From NCBI GenBank assembly GCA_965230195.1, contig OZ245997.1, positions 4,092,001 through 4,156,000 of the forward strand: a DNA stretch of 64,000 bases, in the 5' to 3' direction. The stretch comes from Putridiphycobacter sp965230195 (GTDB lineage Bacteria; Bacteroidota; Bacteroidia; Flavobacteriales_D; Crocinitomicaceae). Positions 23,011-31,260 of the stretch are shown piece by piece. The first letter of the stretch is position 1. Each line of letters opens with the position of its first letter. The notes under the pieces were generated by a model. It was not told the origin of the DNA, ran no database searches, and saw only the letters and a list, made by a program, of their open reading frames with translations. A program made the translations under genes and the position numbers.

Positions 23011-25884
23011 ATGATAAATAATAGAATTAAGTCAATTTTTGACCAGATGCTCAATGAGCATACCTGGTGGTCGGGAAAAATACTGCATCCCGGCACAAGT
23101 GATTACCAAAAAGCAGTACCAATTTTCAGTAAACGATTACAAACCTATCCATCTCTGGTTATTCAACCCCGCTCTACTCAGGAAGCAGCTTTGGTATTCT
23201 CCTGGGCCAAAAAGTATGGGATTAAACTACGTATCCGCGGAGGGGGCAATTCCTACGAAGGTTACTCTTCGTGGTCGGGAGTCCAATTAGACACCCGGCT
23301 AATGAAAGGTTTTACATTAAATCGAAAACAGCAAACAGCCCAAATTGAAGCAGGTGTTTTATGGGGAGAAGTTTACAAAAAACTGGATGGCACCGGTCTT
23401 GTAGCTATGGGAGGGCTAATTCCAACTATTGGCGTAATGGGCCTGATTCTGGGTGGTGGATTTAACCATGCACTTAGCAGAAAATATGGTATGGCATGTG
23501 ATAGTGCACTCTGTTTTACAGTTGTGCTTCATGACGGTAGTGTTTTAAAAAATGTTAGTTCTGAAAATCATGCTGATTTATGGTGGGCACTGCGCGGCGG
23601 CGGTGGCGGTAATTTTGGTTTGGTTACAGAAGTCACACTACAACTTCATCCTTCTGGGGGAAATGGTAAGGATAAGTACATTACCTATACAGGCTACTAT
23701 AATGATTTGACTAAAGAATCTGCTATCCAATATATTAAAACCTGGCACGAATGGACTTCAATGCTCGCTGAGAAAAATGAGTGCAGAATAAGTGCTGATT
23801 TAGAATATGATCCTGAAGGCACAATCAGAGTCTGGTTTGTTTGGAGTGGAAATTCTGAGGAAATCCATGTATTCAACAACTATATGGACATCTGGTACAG
23901 ATCAATACCATCTCAGGCCAACTACGGATTTCAAACCTCTCAGTCCTGGCTGGAAGTTTGCAAATCGGAACGGCTGTTTTGGGATATGCCGTTTCCATAT
24001 GAAAAACGCTGGACAGGCTCATCAGCCTTTTTTAGTGATTTAAGTGAGGAAAGCATTACCCAAATAGTTAATGATAGTCATGCTGTTACCACATTTATTC
24101 TTGAGGCTGGCGATCAAAACAAATCTGAAGAGTGGTCTCAGCACTCAGCATTTCCTTTTCGGAAGGCAAAGTATTTAACCACCTCCCTTTATCTGTGGCA
24201 AGACCAAAATCAGGACCAGTTTTTCACAGAAAAAAACAAAGAACTATTTAATGGTCTGAGAAATTCGCCAGGTTTTGAAGGATGTTATATTAATTATATA
24301 AATGCCCAATCCCCGGATTGGGAAAAGGATTATTATGGTCATTCACTGGAACGCTTAAAAAGTATAAAATCACAATACGATCCTGACAACTACTTTCAAT
24401 TTGCCCAAAGCATTCCCGCTTCCAGTAATCAATTCAAGGTTCTCCCGTTAATTGAAGGAGAAAATGCAGCCTTACCAATCATTCAGGAATTGATTTTTTT
24501 AATCCGTAATAATACCTGTGAAGCTCTTGACATAATAGATAAATGGATGGATACTCATAAACTTGAAAAACAGTTTAAATCATCTACACAAGCCTTGATT
24601 ATGCTCGTTGACTATGCCAACAGGTGGATTAATTTACTCCCGGGACCAAAAGGAGAAAATGCCTGGAAAAATCCCTTTGTAACCGTTCATCAATCCGGAG
24701 CTGGTTTGAAACTACTACGTCAAAGCGTTTTCAAAACATGGTTATTAAAGGCTACACAAGTCCGAAATCAATATATGGAAACGCCGGAATCGGCTAAAGC
24801 CATAGTGCATTGGGAAATGGCTCCGGGATACATTCACAATACTTATGAAGCTTCCTCCATAAAATACCAGTCCTTTAAACATTTTGCCGACTGGATTCAA
24901 ATTGATGTTATGATGCCGGTAGCCCGAAAAGACATGGATATGATGCATACAGCATTAAAGGATTTAATCAGGTATTCCAAAACTAAAATCAGGCGAATTT
25001 ATATTGTTTGGCAAGGTCCTGAAAAAGAGGGAGACCCTGAACCGGAGATTAAACTTTGTGCTAAACAACCTGAAATTTTTTTCATTCACGAAAAAGTGTA
25101 TCCGTTTACCATTGATCAAATTAATAAGAAATTACAAACCTCTAAAACAGGAAACAATCATGGTAGCTGGTATTATCAACAATTGTTAAAACTGTACTCT
25201 TTCAGGATTCTTCCGGATGTATTACCAAGACTATTGATTCATGATGCAGATGTTGCATTTTCAGGTCCTGTGAGTTTTCTGGATGAAATTGGTTCAGCAA
25301 TTTTAAGTTTTGGATATCCATTTCGCTGGTCCCTTGGACAGAAAAACTTCAAAGCATACGGTGAAATACAGGATGTAGAACACAGTCACGTTAACCATGC
25401 TAAACGCCTGGTACCAGACTGGAAGTTAGCGAATGTTTTTAGTGGAATGCAGCACCATCAGGTAGTCAACTATACCATTATGGAAGAAATGCTGAAGAAA
25501 ACTGAAGAAAAACATGGTATTCCATTTTGGGAAGCATTTATCAACCAGGTAGATAAAGACAAGTGGAATGGCGCTTCAGAATATGTACTGTATTTTCATT
25601 TCGCTTTGAACAATTATCCTGAATGGGTATCACTACGTCATGTACACGGTGTGGATGTCATACATGATGCTTTAGAACCTATCAGGGAGTCAACACAAGC
25701 AATTGCGTCTGAAAGTCAACCAACTATGGTTGGTTGCCACGGATTTAAATCTTTGAGAGACCGTTTGGAAACCATGGATTATATTCCTGAAGATGTGAGA
25801 AAAGACCTGTTAACAAAAGAAAACAACCGGTTAGCATTCAGAATTGAGTTGAATGAAGGCCTTTTAGAAATAGAAACATGGTAA
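23011..25884 (+). CDS. Fusion: BBE-type FAD-linked oxidase + DUF6492-like glycosyltransferase
   Basis: This is a 957-residue two-part protein. Residues 1-470 are a complete BBE-type oxidase, paralogous to the preceding gene from start codon to the BBE motif (CYINYINAQSPDW). The FAD-linking His is replaced by Asn80 (RGGGNSYEGYSS) and the Cys site is Ile, so any FAD should be non-covalent. A helical linker runs to about residue 610. Residues 630-930 resemble DUF6492 glycosyltransferases: DVMMPVARKDMDMM, WYYQQLLKLYSFR, the DxD-type motif HDADV near residue 745, FSGMQHHQ, GASEYVLYFHFAL. The frame is unbroken across the junction. It precedes an MFS exporter. Oxidation and glycosyl transfer on one product is inferred. 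Confidence 0.85.
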   Translation: MINNRIKSIFDQMLNEHTWWSGKILHPGTSDYQKAVPIFSKRLQTYPSLVIQPRSTQEAALVFSWAKKYGIKLRIRGGGNSYEGYSSWSGVQLDTRLMKGFTLNRKQQTAQIEAGVLWGEVYKKLDGTGLVAMGGLIPTIGVMGLILGGGFNHALSRKYGMACDSALCFTVVLHDGSVLKNVSSENHADLWWALRGGGGGNFGLVTEVTLQLHPSGGNGKDKYITYTGYYNDLTKESAIQYIKTWHEWTSMLAEKNECRISADLEYDPEGTIRVWFVWSGNSEEIHVFNNYMDIWYRSIPSQANYGFQTSQSWLEVCKSERLFWDMPFPYEKRWTGSSAFFSDLSEESITQIVNDSHAVTTFILEAGDQNKSEEWSQHSAFPFRKAKYLTTSLYLWQDQNQDQFFTEKNKELFNGLRNSPGFEGCYINYINAQSPDWEKDYYGHSLERLKSIKSQYDPDNYFQFAQSIPASSNQFKVLPLIEGENAALPIIQELIFLIRNNTCEALDIIDKWMDTHKLEKQFKSSTQALIMLVDYANRWINLLPGPKGENAWKNPFVTVHQSGAGLKLLRQSVFKTWLLKATQVRNQYMETPESAKAIVHWEMAPGYIHNTYEASSIKYQSFKHFADWIQIDVMMPVARKDMDMMHTALKDLIRYSKTKIRRIYIVWQGPEKEGDPEPEIKLCAKQPEIFFIHEKVYPFTIDQINKKLQTSKTGNNHGSWYYQQLLKLYSFRILPDVLPRLLIHDADVAFSGPVSFLDEIGSAILSFGYPFRWSLGQKNFKAYGEIQDVEHSHVNHAKRLVPDWKLANVFSGMQHHQVVNYTIMEEMLKKTEEKHGIPFWEAFINQVDKDKWNGASEYVLYFHFALNNYPEWVSLRHVHGVDVIHDALEPIRESTQAIASESQPTMVGCHGFKSLRDRLETMDYIPEDVRKDLLTKENNRLAFRIELNEGLLEIETW

Positions 25885-25916
25885 GATCAGATAATAATCT
25901 AAAATACAGTTAAAAC

Positions 25917-27143
25917 GTGAGCAAAAATAATCCTGCAATTGGTTTTATCTTTATCACAATTGTAATTGATGTTATTGGTATGGGGATCATTATCCCCATA
26001 CTTCCTGATCTCATTTCAGAATTATCAGATGTTGGCATGCATAAAATTACCCTTTATGGTGGCATGCTTTTGTTTACCTATGCCTTTATGCAATTTATCT
26101 TTGCCCCTGTTCTTGGTGGATTAAGTGATCGGTTTGGCAGAAGACCGGTATTATTGATTGCTTTACTTGGGTTTAGTCTGAATTACTTTTTTTTGGCTTT
26201 TGCTGTTAACCTCTTTTGGCTCTTTTTAGGAAGAGCTTTAGCCGGTTTAACAGGATCAAGCATTTCCATTGCTACAGCTTATATTGCTGATATTAGCACT
26301 CCTGAAAAGAAAGCACAAAATTTTGGTCTGATCAGCGCTGCTTTTGGAATTGGTTTCACAATTGGCCCTGCATTGGGAGGAATATTAGGTGAATATTGGA
26401 CAAGATTACCTTTTATAGTAGCAGGAATTCTGTCAATTATGAATTTCTTTTACGGTTATTTTGTTTTACGTGAATCCCTCAATCGGTCTGATCGTTCCAC
26501 ATTTAAACTAAGGCAATCCAACCCTATTTCATCCTTAATTCATTTAAAAAAGTACACCTCTTTTACCGGATTAATTCTGGCATTTTTTATCATTCATACT
26601 GCTACACATGCTATTGAAAGTCTTTGGCCGTTCTACACCATTGAACGTTTTGGCTGGACAACTAAAGAGGTAGGTTGGTCACTGGCTTACGTAGGTTTAT
26701 GCGTGGCTGTTATTCATGTTTGGTTTATCCGGTTTATAATAGCCAAAATTGGCCAAACTAAAACAGTTTATTTCGGACTCTTTGCCTTTGCAACAGGTTT
26801 ACTCATTATGGCTTTTGCCACTAAAGGCTGGATGATGTATATTTTTTTAATCCCATACATTGCAGGCACCATTGTACTGCCAACAATACAAGGTATAATG
26901 TCCAATTATGTTTCTGATAGTGAACAGGGGAAACTCCAGGGTACACTGACAAGTTTAATAGCATTGACCACAATTATTGGCCCAACTATCATGACCACAA
27001 TTTTTGCTCTCTTTATAAACCGGGAAAATGATTTGGTTTATTTTCCACCCGCCCCACTCCTTTTGGGAGTTATTTTGATGTTAATCGCAATAGTATTTGT
27101 ATACCGTTCACTACAAAAACAAAAAAAAACAGCCGATAAATAA
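25917..27143 (+). CDS. MFS transporter, TetA-like drug/metabolite exporter
   Basis: This 408-residue transporter has twelve membrane segments. The MFS motif A GGLSDRFGRRPVLL lies between helices 2 and 3, and a helix-5 antiporter motif is recognisable in FGIGFTIGPALGG. N-terminal features (VIGMGIIIPILPDLISELS, LLFTYAFMQFIFAPVLGG) match the tetracycline-resistance branch of 12-helix H+ antiporters. The start is GTG at 25917, 32 bases after the fusion-protein stop, so it is likely in the same transcript. By position it could export the product of the two oxidases; resistance to an antibiotic is equally possible. Confidence 0.9.
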   Translation: MSKNNPAIGFIFITIVIDVIGMGIIIPILPDLISELSDVGMHKITLYGGMLLFTYAFMQFIFAPVLGGLSDRFGRRPVLLIALLGFSLNYFFLAFAVNLFWLFLGRALAGLTGSSISIATAYIADISTPEKKAQNFGLISAAFGIGFTIGPALGGILGEYWTRLPFIVAGILSIMNFFYGYFVLRESLNRSDRSTFKLRQSNPISSLIHLKKYTSFTGLILAFFIIHTATHAIESLWPFYTIERFGWTTKEVGWSLAYVGLCVAVIHVWFIRFIIAKIGQTKTVYFGLFAFATGLLIMAFATKGWMMYIFLIPYIAGTIVLPTIQGIMSNYVSDSEQGKLQGTLTSLIALTTIIGPTIMTTIFALFINRENDLVYFPPAPLLLGVILMLIAIVFVYRSLQKQKKTADK

Positions 27144-27156
27144 TTTTATCGGCTGT
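27129..27156 (-). terminator. Terminator for the minus-strand lipoprotein, overlapping the MFS stop
   Basis: A 12-bp perfect stem (27129-27140 with 27145-27156, core ACAGCCGATAAA) encloses a 4-base loop. On the minus strand it is followed by a nine-base T run, so it best serves the gene ending at 27180. On the plus strand the T run is poor. The left arm is coding sequence for the last MFS codons. Confidence 0.85.
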
Positions 27157-27179
27157 CAATTATATTGAGATTAATCTTC

Positions 27180-27677
27180 TTAGTGATTTCCTAGCTCATC
27201 TTCAACTGCATCAACTCCTGCTTCAATTGCTTCAGCACCTTCTTCAAGCGCTTCTTCTAATAAACCTTCTAAATCTCCTTCACCATTTAACCCTTCCTGG
27301 TTCATATTTTTCATTGCTTCCTCCATATACTTCTGTTGCATCTCCTCCATTACTTGTTGAATTTCTCCTGCAGCCGGACAAACTTCAATAAAAGAATCCA
27401 ATTTGGCTTTTTGAGCCATTTGGTCAAGATCTTTCATTTCATCATTCATTTCCTGGCTTAAGCTATCACAAATATCAAGAGTTTCCTGGTGCTCAGCTTC
27501 AAAAGCTTTAATTTTTTCTTCGTCATTCATTCCTTCAAATCCTAATTCTTTGATCAATTCAAGATTCAAATCCATGCAATCACAAAATGCCACCTCCGGT
27601 GCTTCCGGTTCTGACTCTCCACAAGCAGATAAAAGAACAACAGACAAAGTTGCAATGGCAATGCTTCTAATTTTCAT
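27180..27677 (-). CDS. Acidic Met-rich lipoprotein of unknown function
   Basis: The 165-residue lipoprotein has signal KIRSIAIATLSVVLLSACG (Cys19 lipidated). The mature part holds four further Cys (FCDCMD, LDICDS, EVCPAAG) and two Met/Glu-rich helices (EEMQQKYMEEAMKNMNQ). It ends in an acidic tail with repeated EALEEGAEAIEAGVDAVEDE. The Cys-containing segment FCDCMDLN is a form I have seen in small periplasmic proteins of the phylum, without known function. It is a single gene with its own terminator. Confidence 0.75.
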   Translation of the reverse strand: MKIRSIAIATLSVVLLSACGESEPEAPEVAFCDCMDLNLELIKELGFEGMNDEEKIKAFEAEHQETLDICDSLSQEMNDEMKDLDQMAQKAKLDSFIEVCPAAGEIQQVMEEMQQKYMEEAMKNMNQEGLNGEGDLEGLLEEALEEGAEAIEAGVDAVEDELGNH

Positions 27678-27751
27678 AATTTTCTAATTTCTTTTTAACC
27701 CCCCAAAAGTATATTTTTAATTTTACTAATGCATGGTTTCACGCCGTTTTT

Positions 27752-29032
27752 TTACTTCGGACAGTCGATTTTTTGATTTATTAAGATAAATTTATCCTGA
27801 TTTGGCCATAAATTCAGATTTTCAGGAATTTCAAATCTGTTCTGATCTGATAAACCAGGTATACTATCTGCATTCATGTAAGCAACCGTCCTGATTTCTA
27901 CTTTGTCCTGATCAATAAAAAACCATTTAAACGAATCTACCCTGTCAACATCCTGACTCCAGGATCTTATTCTGTCAGGTGTTCTTAAAGGAGCACCCCA
28001 ACACCCTTCTCCAACGTAAACAATCCCGTTTTCATCATCCCGTTTAAAGCCTTCCTCACTTCCATCTCCTTTATCCTGAACAATGGGATAAGTAGACTTT
28101 GTAATATGTGAATCACACTCTAATGCTACCATTACACCAAATAACTCAAACAGAGGTATCCAATGCCGGTAAATTTGTTTAACGCCCCGCATTTTCATTT
28201 TCCACGACACATGAGGCCGGCATGACCGGTGATATTGCGGCAATTGCCAATAGTAATTCTTATGTGACTCCAATGTACGTTTCAAAAACAGCTTTTGAGC
28301 ACCACCGAATGCAATTTCTGTATTCAGACAAATAACATTTAATAAATCTCCTCCCATTGTAACATTGTAAAAGTTTTTCTTGCTGGGACAATCAAAAAAA
28401 TGAATCAGATCCTTATTGGTTCGTTCATGATTTCCCCTGGCCGGAATGATTGGCGTGATTTTATTACCATTGTGTTTATAACTCAAAGTCCAGTCTTCAA
28501 ACCATAGTCTCCATTTTTCACCACTATCTATATCCGTATAATCTCCATCAAATAAAATGGCATGAGGGTTTAGTTTTGCCACCATCTTAAAAGCCTGTTG
28601 CCGCTCTTTTCGTCTTGTTCTTGAATCTCCTCCTCCTATTAATGAAAGTCGGTCTTCAGGATTATTGGAAATGGTCTGAAAATGATATGACTTTGAAGTT
28701 TCTTCTGAGTCGTGGATCATAAAACGATAAGTTGTATTAGGTGCCAGACCTGACAGTCTTACAAAGTAATTTTTCAACCCCTTGAACTCGTTTACCACAT
28801 CAGGTTCCCGTGGTACAATAACTGTCATTGATTTGATTGATGCACTATTAATATTTTGTACAATACCATCATGATACAACAATAGTTTTGGGTTTTCTCC
28901 ACTCATTTGAGTCCATCCAATTGTAGCCTGATGAGATGCATTGTGATAAAACATGACTCTAAAAAAATCTGCTTTGGCAAACAAATTGCTGTAAATAAAA
29001 ATACAACCGAATATTAGAATGATTTTTTTCAT
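27752..29032 (-). CDS. Exported metallophosphoesterase (purple-acid-phosphatase-like)
   Basis: The protein has 426 residues from ATG 29032. A signal peptide (KKIILIFGCIFIYSNLFA) is followed by a fibronectin-like beta domain (about residues 22-130, with ATIGWTQMSGENPKLLLYHDG). The calcineurin-type phosphoesterase domain comes next. Its metal motifs are visible in order: GGGDSR, FDGDYTD, ARGNHER, LPQYHRSCRPH and ECDSHITK. The GDSR and CDSH forms replace the commoner GDxH and GHxH. The domain order is like purple acid phosphatases. I chose 29032 because an earlier in-frame ATG (29092) puts 20 charged residues before the signal. Substrate unknown; phosphate scavenging is plausible. Confidence 0.83.
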   Translation of the reverse strand: MKKIILIFGCIFIYSNLFAKADFFRVMFYHNASHQATIGWTQMSGENPKLLLYHDGIVQNINSASIKSMTVIVPREPDVVNEFKGLKNYFVRLSGLAPNTTYRFMIHDSEETSKSYHFQTISNNPEDRLSLIGGGDSRTRRKERQQAFKMVAKLNPHAILFDGDYTDIDSGEKWRLWFEDWTLSYKHNGNKITPIIPARGNHERTNKDLIHFFDCPSKKNFYNVTMGGDLLNVICLNTEIAFGGAQKLFLKRTLESHKNYYWQLPQYHRSCRPHVSWKMKMRGVKQIYRHWIPLFELFGVMVALECDSHITKSTYPIVQDKGDGSEEGFKRDDENGIVYVGEGCWGAPLRTPDRIRSWSQDVDRVDSFKWFFIDQDKVEIRTVAYMNADSIPGLSDQNRFEIPENLNLWPNQDKFILINQKIDCPK

Positions 29033-29121
29033 TGATCTTTTGTAACGTTTTAACAAATGTAGCATATATTGGTGAAGAATTTTTACTAACAATTAATTGG
29101 CTATAATATCCCAATTTTTCG

Positions 29122-29152
29122 TTGCGTTTTGAACCAAAAATAATTATCTTTA
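29122..29152 (+). promoter_or_regulatory. Possible promoter of the lytic transglycosylase gene
   Basis: TTG at 29122-29124 and TATCTTTA at 29145-29152, with 20 bases between, resemble the Bacteroidota promoter with one mismatch in the -7 element. This supports starting translation at 29158 rather than at the TTG at 29122. Confidence 0.4.
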
Positions 29153-29157
29153 AGTTT

Positions 29158-30099
29158 ATGAATAAAATCCTGCTATACTTTTCTTTTTTGATTACTACTG
29201 CCGTTTGGGCCGATATTAGCTCAGAGGTTAAATTAATTTCCGTTAAAAGTGATACAAATGAATTTACATTTGTTAAAACTCCGGATCTGTTTCATGAAAA
29301 GTGGGATACATTGGCACAACCTAATTTTTGGAAAATAGTCATGCATTTACCACCGGATTCCTGTGTGATTAATGTGGCTAAAACACGACAGATTCTTTAC
29401 AAAGAATCTGTAAAAAAATGGAATTTGTTAAATGACAAACAAAAAGACCTTGCCAGACAGGAATTGAGAAAAGCCTATAAACTGGATTCAAATGCAAGAA
29501 TTTATATGACTACCGGAAAAAGTGATTTTTTCCAGTTTAGACATGTTTATCCAAGTATTTCAAGAGCCATTAAGGTTTTTACCAAAAATGAAACTGACCC
29601 CTGGTATGCCCAGGCCATATTAATGATAGAAAGCCCTGGAAAAATTGCTTATTCTAATGTTGGGGCTTATGGTCCATTCCAGTTGATGAAGTCTGTGGCC
29701 AGAAACCATGGTCTGAGAGTAGATAAAACAGTAGATGAAAGAAAAGATTTTGATAAATCAGCTTATGCCTCTGCACATTTAATCAGAACTTCATGTATAC
29801 CCGAAGCAAAACGAATCATGAAGAAGTTTAATATTTCAGTTACCAAGGGTATGGAGTATCAGCTTTGGTTCAGATTATTAGTACTCCATAATTACCATGC
29901 AGGCGCCGGAAATGTAGATAAAGTCCTGACGCATGTAGTCAAGCCAAATTGCGGTTGCAAAGATATTATTACCAAAATCTGGCAATCGGAATATGGTCAC
30001 TTTAAAAATGCCTCCCAAAATTATTCTCAGTTAGCGCTGGCGTCTTTGTTAGTACTGAATGAATTTATAGAGACAGAGTGTGAGGTAGCTCAACAATAG
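29158..30099 (+). CDS. Exported lytic transglycosylase (SLT domain)
   Basis: The 313-residue protein has a signal peptide (KILLYFSFLITTAVWA). A helical region follows, then an SLT domain. The catalytic Glu is Glu158 in LMIESPG, followed by the family motif VGAYGPFQLMKSVARNHGL and the closing HNYHAGAGNVDKVL (usually Y-N-A-G). These enzymes cleave the glycan strand of peptidoglycan and leave 1,6-anhydro ends. It acts in the periplasm. Cys residues in CGCK near the C-terminus could form a disulfide. It is a single gene, divergent from the phosphoesterase. Confidence 0.85.
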   Translation: MNKILLYFSFLITTAVWADISSEVKLISVKSDTNEFTFVKTPDLFHEKWDTLAQPNFWKIVMHLPPDSCVINVAKTRQILYKESVKKWNLLNDKQKDLARQELRKAYKLDSNARIYMTTGKSDFFQFRHVYPSISRAIKVFTKNETDPWYAQAILMIESPGKIAYSNVGAYGPFQLMKSVARNHGLRVDKTVDERKDFDKSAYASAHLIRTSCIPEAKRIMKKFNISVTKGMEYQLWFRLLVLHNYHAGAGNVDKVLTHVVKPNCGCKDIITKIWQSEYGHFKNASQNYSQLALASLLVLNEFIETECEVAQQ

Positions 30100-30222
30100 G
30101 TTCAACTCTATTCATAACACCTCATCAAGATTTTATTGAACCCCTGAGATAAGTAAATGACCTTTTTAAGACTCTAGGATAAGGAAAAAGGCTGGACCTT
30201 TGTACTAATCAAAAAGTAAAAT

Positions 30223-31185
30223 ATGAAGGCAATCATTTATAAAGCATACGGAGGTCCTGAAGTTCTAAGTCAGTCAGAAGTAGAAAAGAAAGCACCTAAA
30301 GCTAATGAAGTTCAGGTAAAAATAAAAGCCATTTCTATTAATCCGGCCGAATGGCACGCTTTGAGGGCCACACTTTTTATTGTTCGATTATCAACGGGAC
30401 TCAGGAAACCAAAAAATCAGATCTTAGGAGGAGATATTTCAGGGGAGATTACTGCTGTTGGTTCAGCAGTTAAAAATTTTAAAGTTGGTGATCAGATTTT
30501 AGGAAGGGCAAAAGATAGTGCCTTAGCTGAATTTTGTTGTATTACGAAAGACCGAATCTGTTTAAAACCAGATCATTTGACGCATGAAGCAGCAGCAGCT
30601 TTGCCCCTGGTATCGGTATGTGCATTACAGGGCCTAAAAGAAGGCAAGATAAAAGCCGGTCAAAAAGTACTGATTAATGGTGCTTCAGGCGGAATTGGAA
30701 CCATAGCTGTACAATTGGCTAAGTATTTCGGTGCTGAAGTAACAGGAGTCTGTAGTACCCCGAATATAGAATTAGTGCGCTCCCTTGGTGCTGACCATGT
30801 GATAGATTATACTCAGGAAGATTTTACAAAAACTGGCATTCAATATGATTTGATACTGGACAATATTGGTAACAAAAAAGCCAAGGACCTTAAAAAGGTA
30901 ATGGTACCAAAGGGTGAATGCGTTATTTTAGGCTTTTCAAGTATGAATACACTGGTTCAGGGCTTACTGGTAGGAAAATGGATTGGTTTGAAAACTAAAA
31001 AGAACATCAGGCTATTTCATGTCGAAGTTACCGGACAGGATTTGGAGTTTATGGCTAAATTGGTTTCAGAAGGTAAAATAAAACCAGTAATTGACCGGTC
31101 ATTTTCGTTTAATGATACTGCCAAAGCATTTGAATACCTTGGCACCAAAAGAGCCAGAGGTAAAGTTTTGATTAACCTGGCTTGA
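30223..31185 (+). CDS. NAD(P)-dependent MDR-family oxidoreductase, quinone-oxidoreductase-like
   Basis: This is a 320-residue medium-chain dehydrogenase/reductase. The N-terminal GroES-like domain starts KAIIYKAYGGPEVL. The Rossmann domain has the nucleotide motif NGASGGIGTIAVQLAKYFGAEVTGV (about residues 153-177) and SLGADHVIDYTQEDF, and a C-terminal GKVLINL strand is typical of the group. Catalytic-zinc Cys/His ligands are absent, as in the quinone-oxidoreductase/RTN4IP1 branch. Substrates are likely enones or quinones, unspecified. It is a monocistronic gene. Confidence 0.9.
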   Translation: MKAIIYKAYGGPEVLSQSEVEKKAPKANEVQVKIKAISINPAEWHALRATLFIVRLSTGLRKPKNQILGGDISGEITAVGSAVKNFKVGDQILGRAKDSALAEFCCITKDRICLKPDHLTHEAAAALPLVSVCALQGLKEGKIKAGQKVLINGASGGIGTIAVQLAKYFGAEVTGVCSTPNIELVRSLGADHVIDYTQEDFTKTGIQYDLILDNIGNKKAKDLKKVMVPKGECVILGFSSMNTLVQGLLVGKWIGLKTKKNIRLFHVEVTGQDLEFMAKLVSEGKIKPVIDRSFSFNDTAKAFEYLGTKRARGKVLINLA

Positions 31186-31260
31186 TTTACTCAAATCAAC
31201 ACTTTTTTTGGTGCTAATTAAAGGATGCTTGATTTACCAATATTATCTACCCAACATCTA

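Noticed and set aside
23011..25884. The oxidase-glycosyltransferase fusion as an assembly or frameshift artefact
   Set aside because: The frame is open through a 140-residue linker of normal coding character, and both halves look complete. Only resequencing could fully exclude an error.
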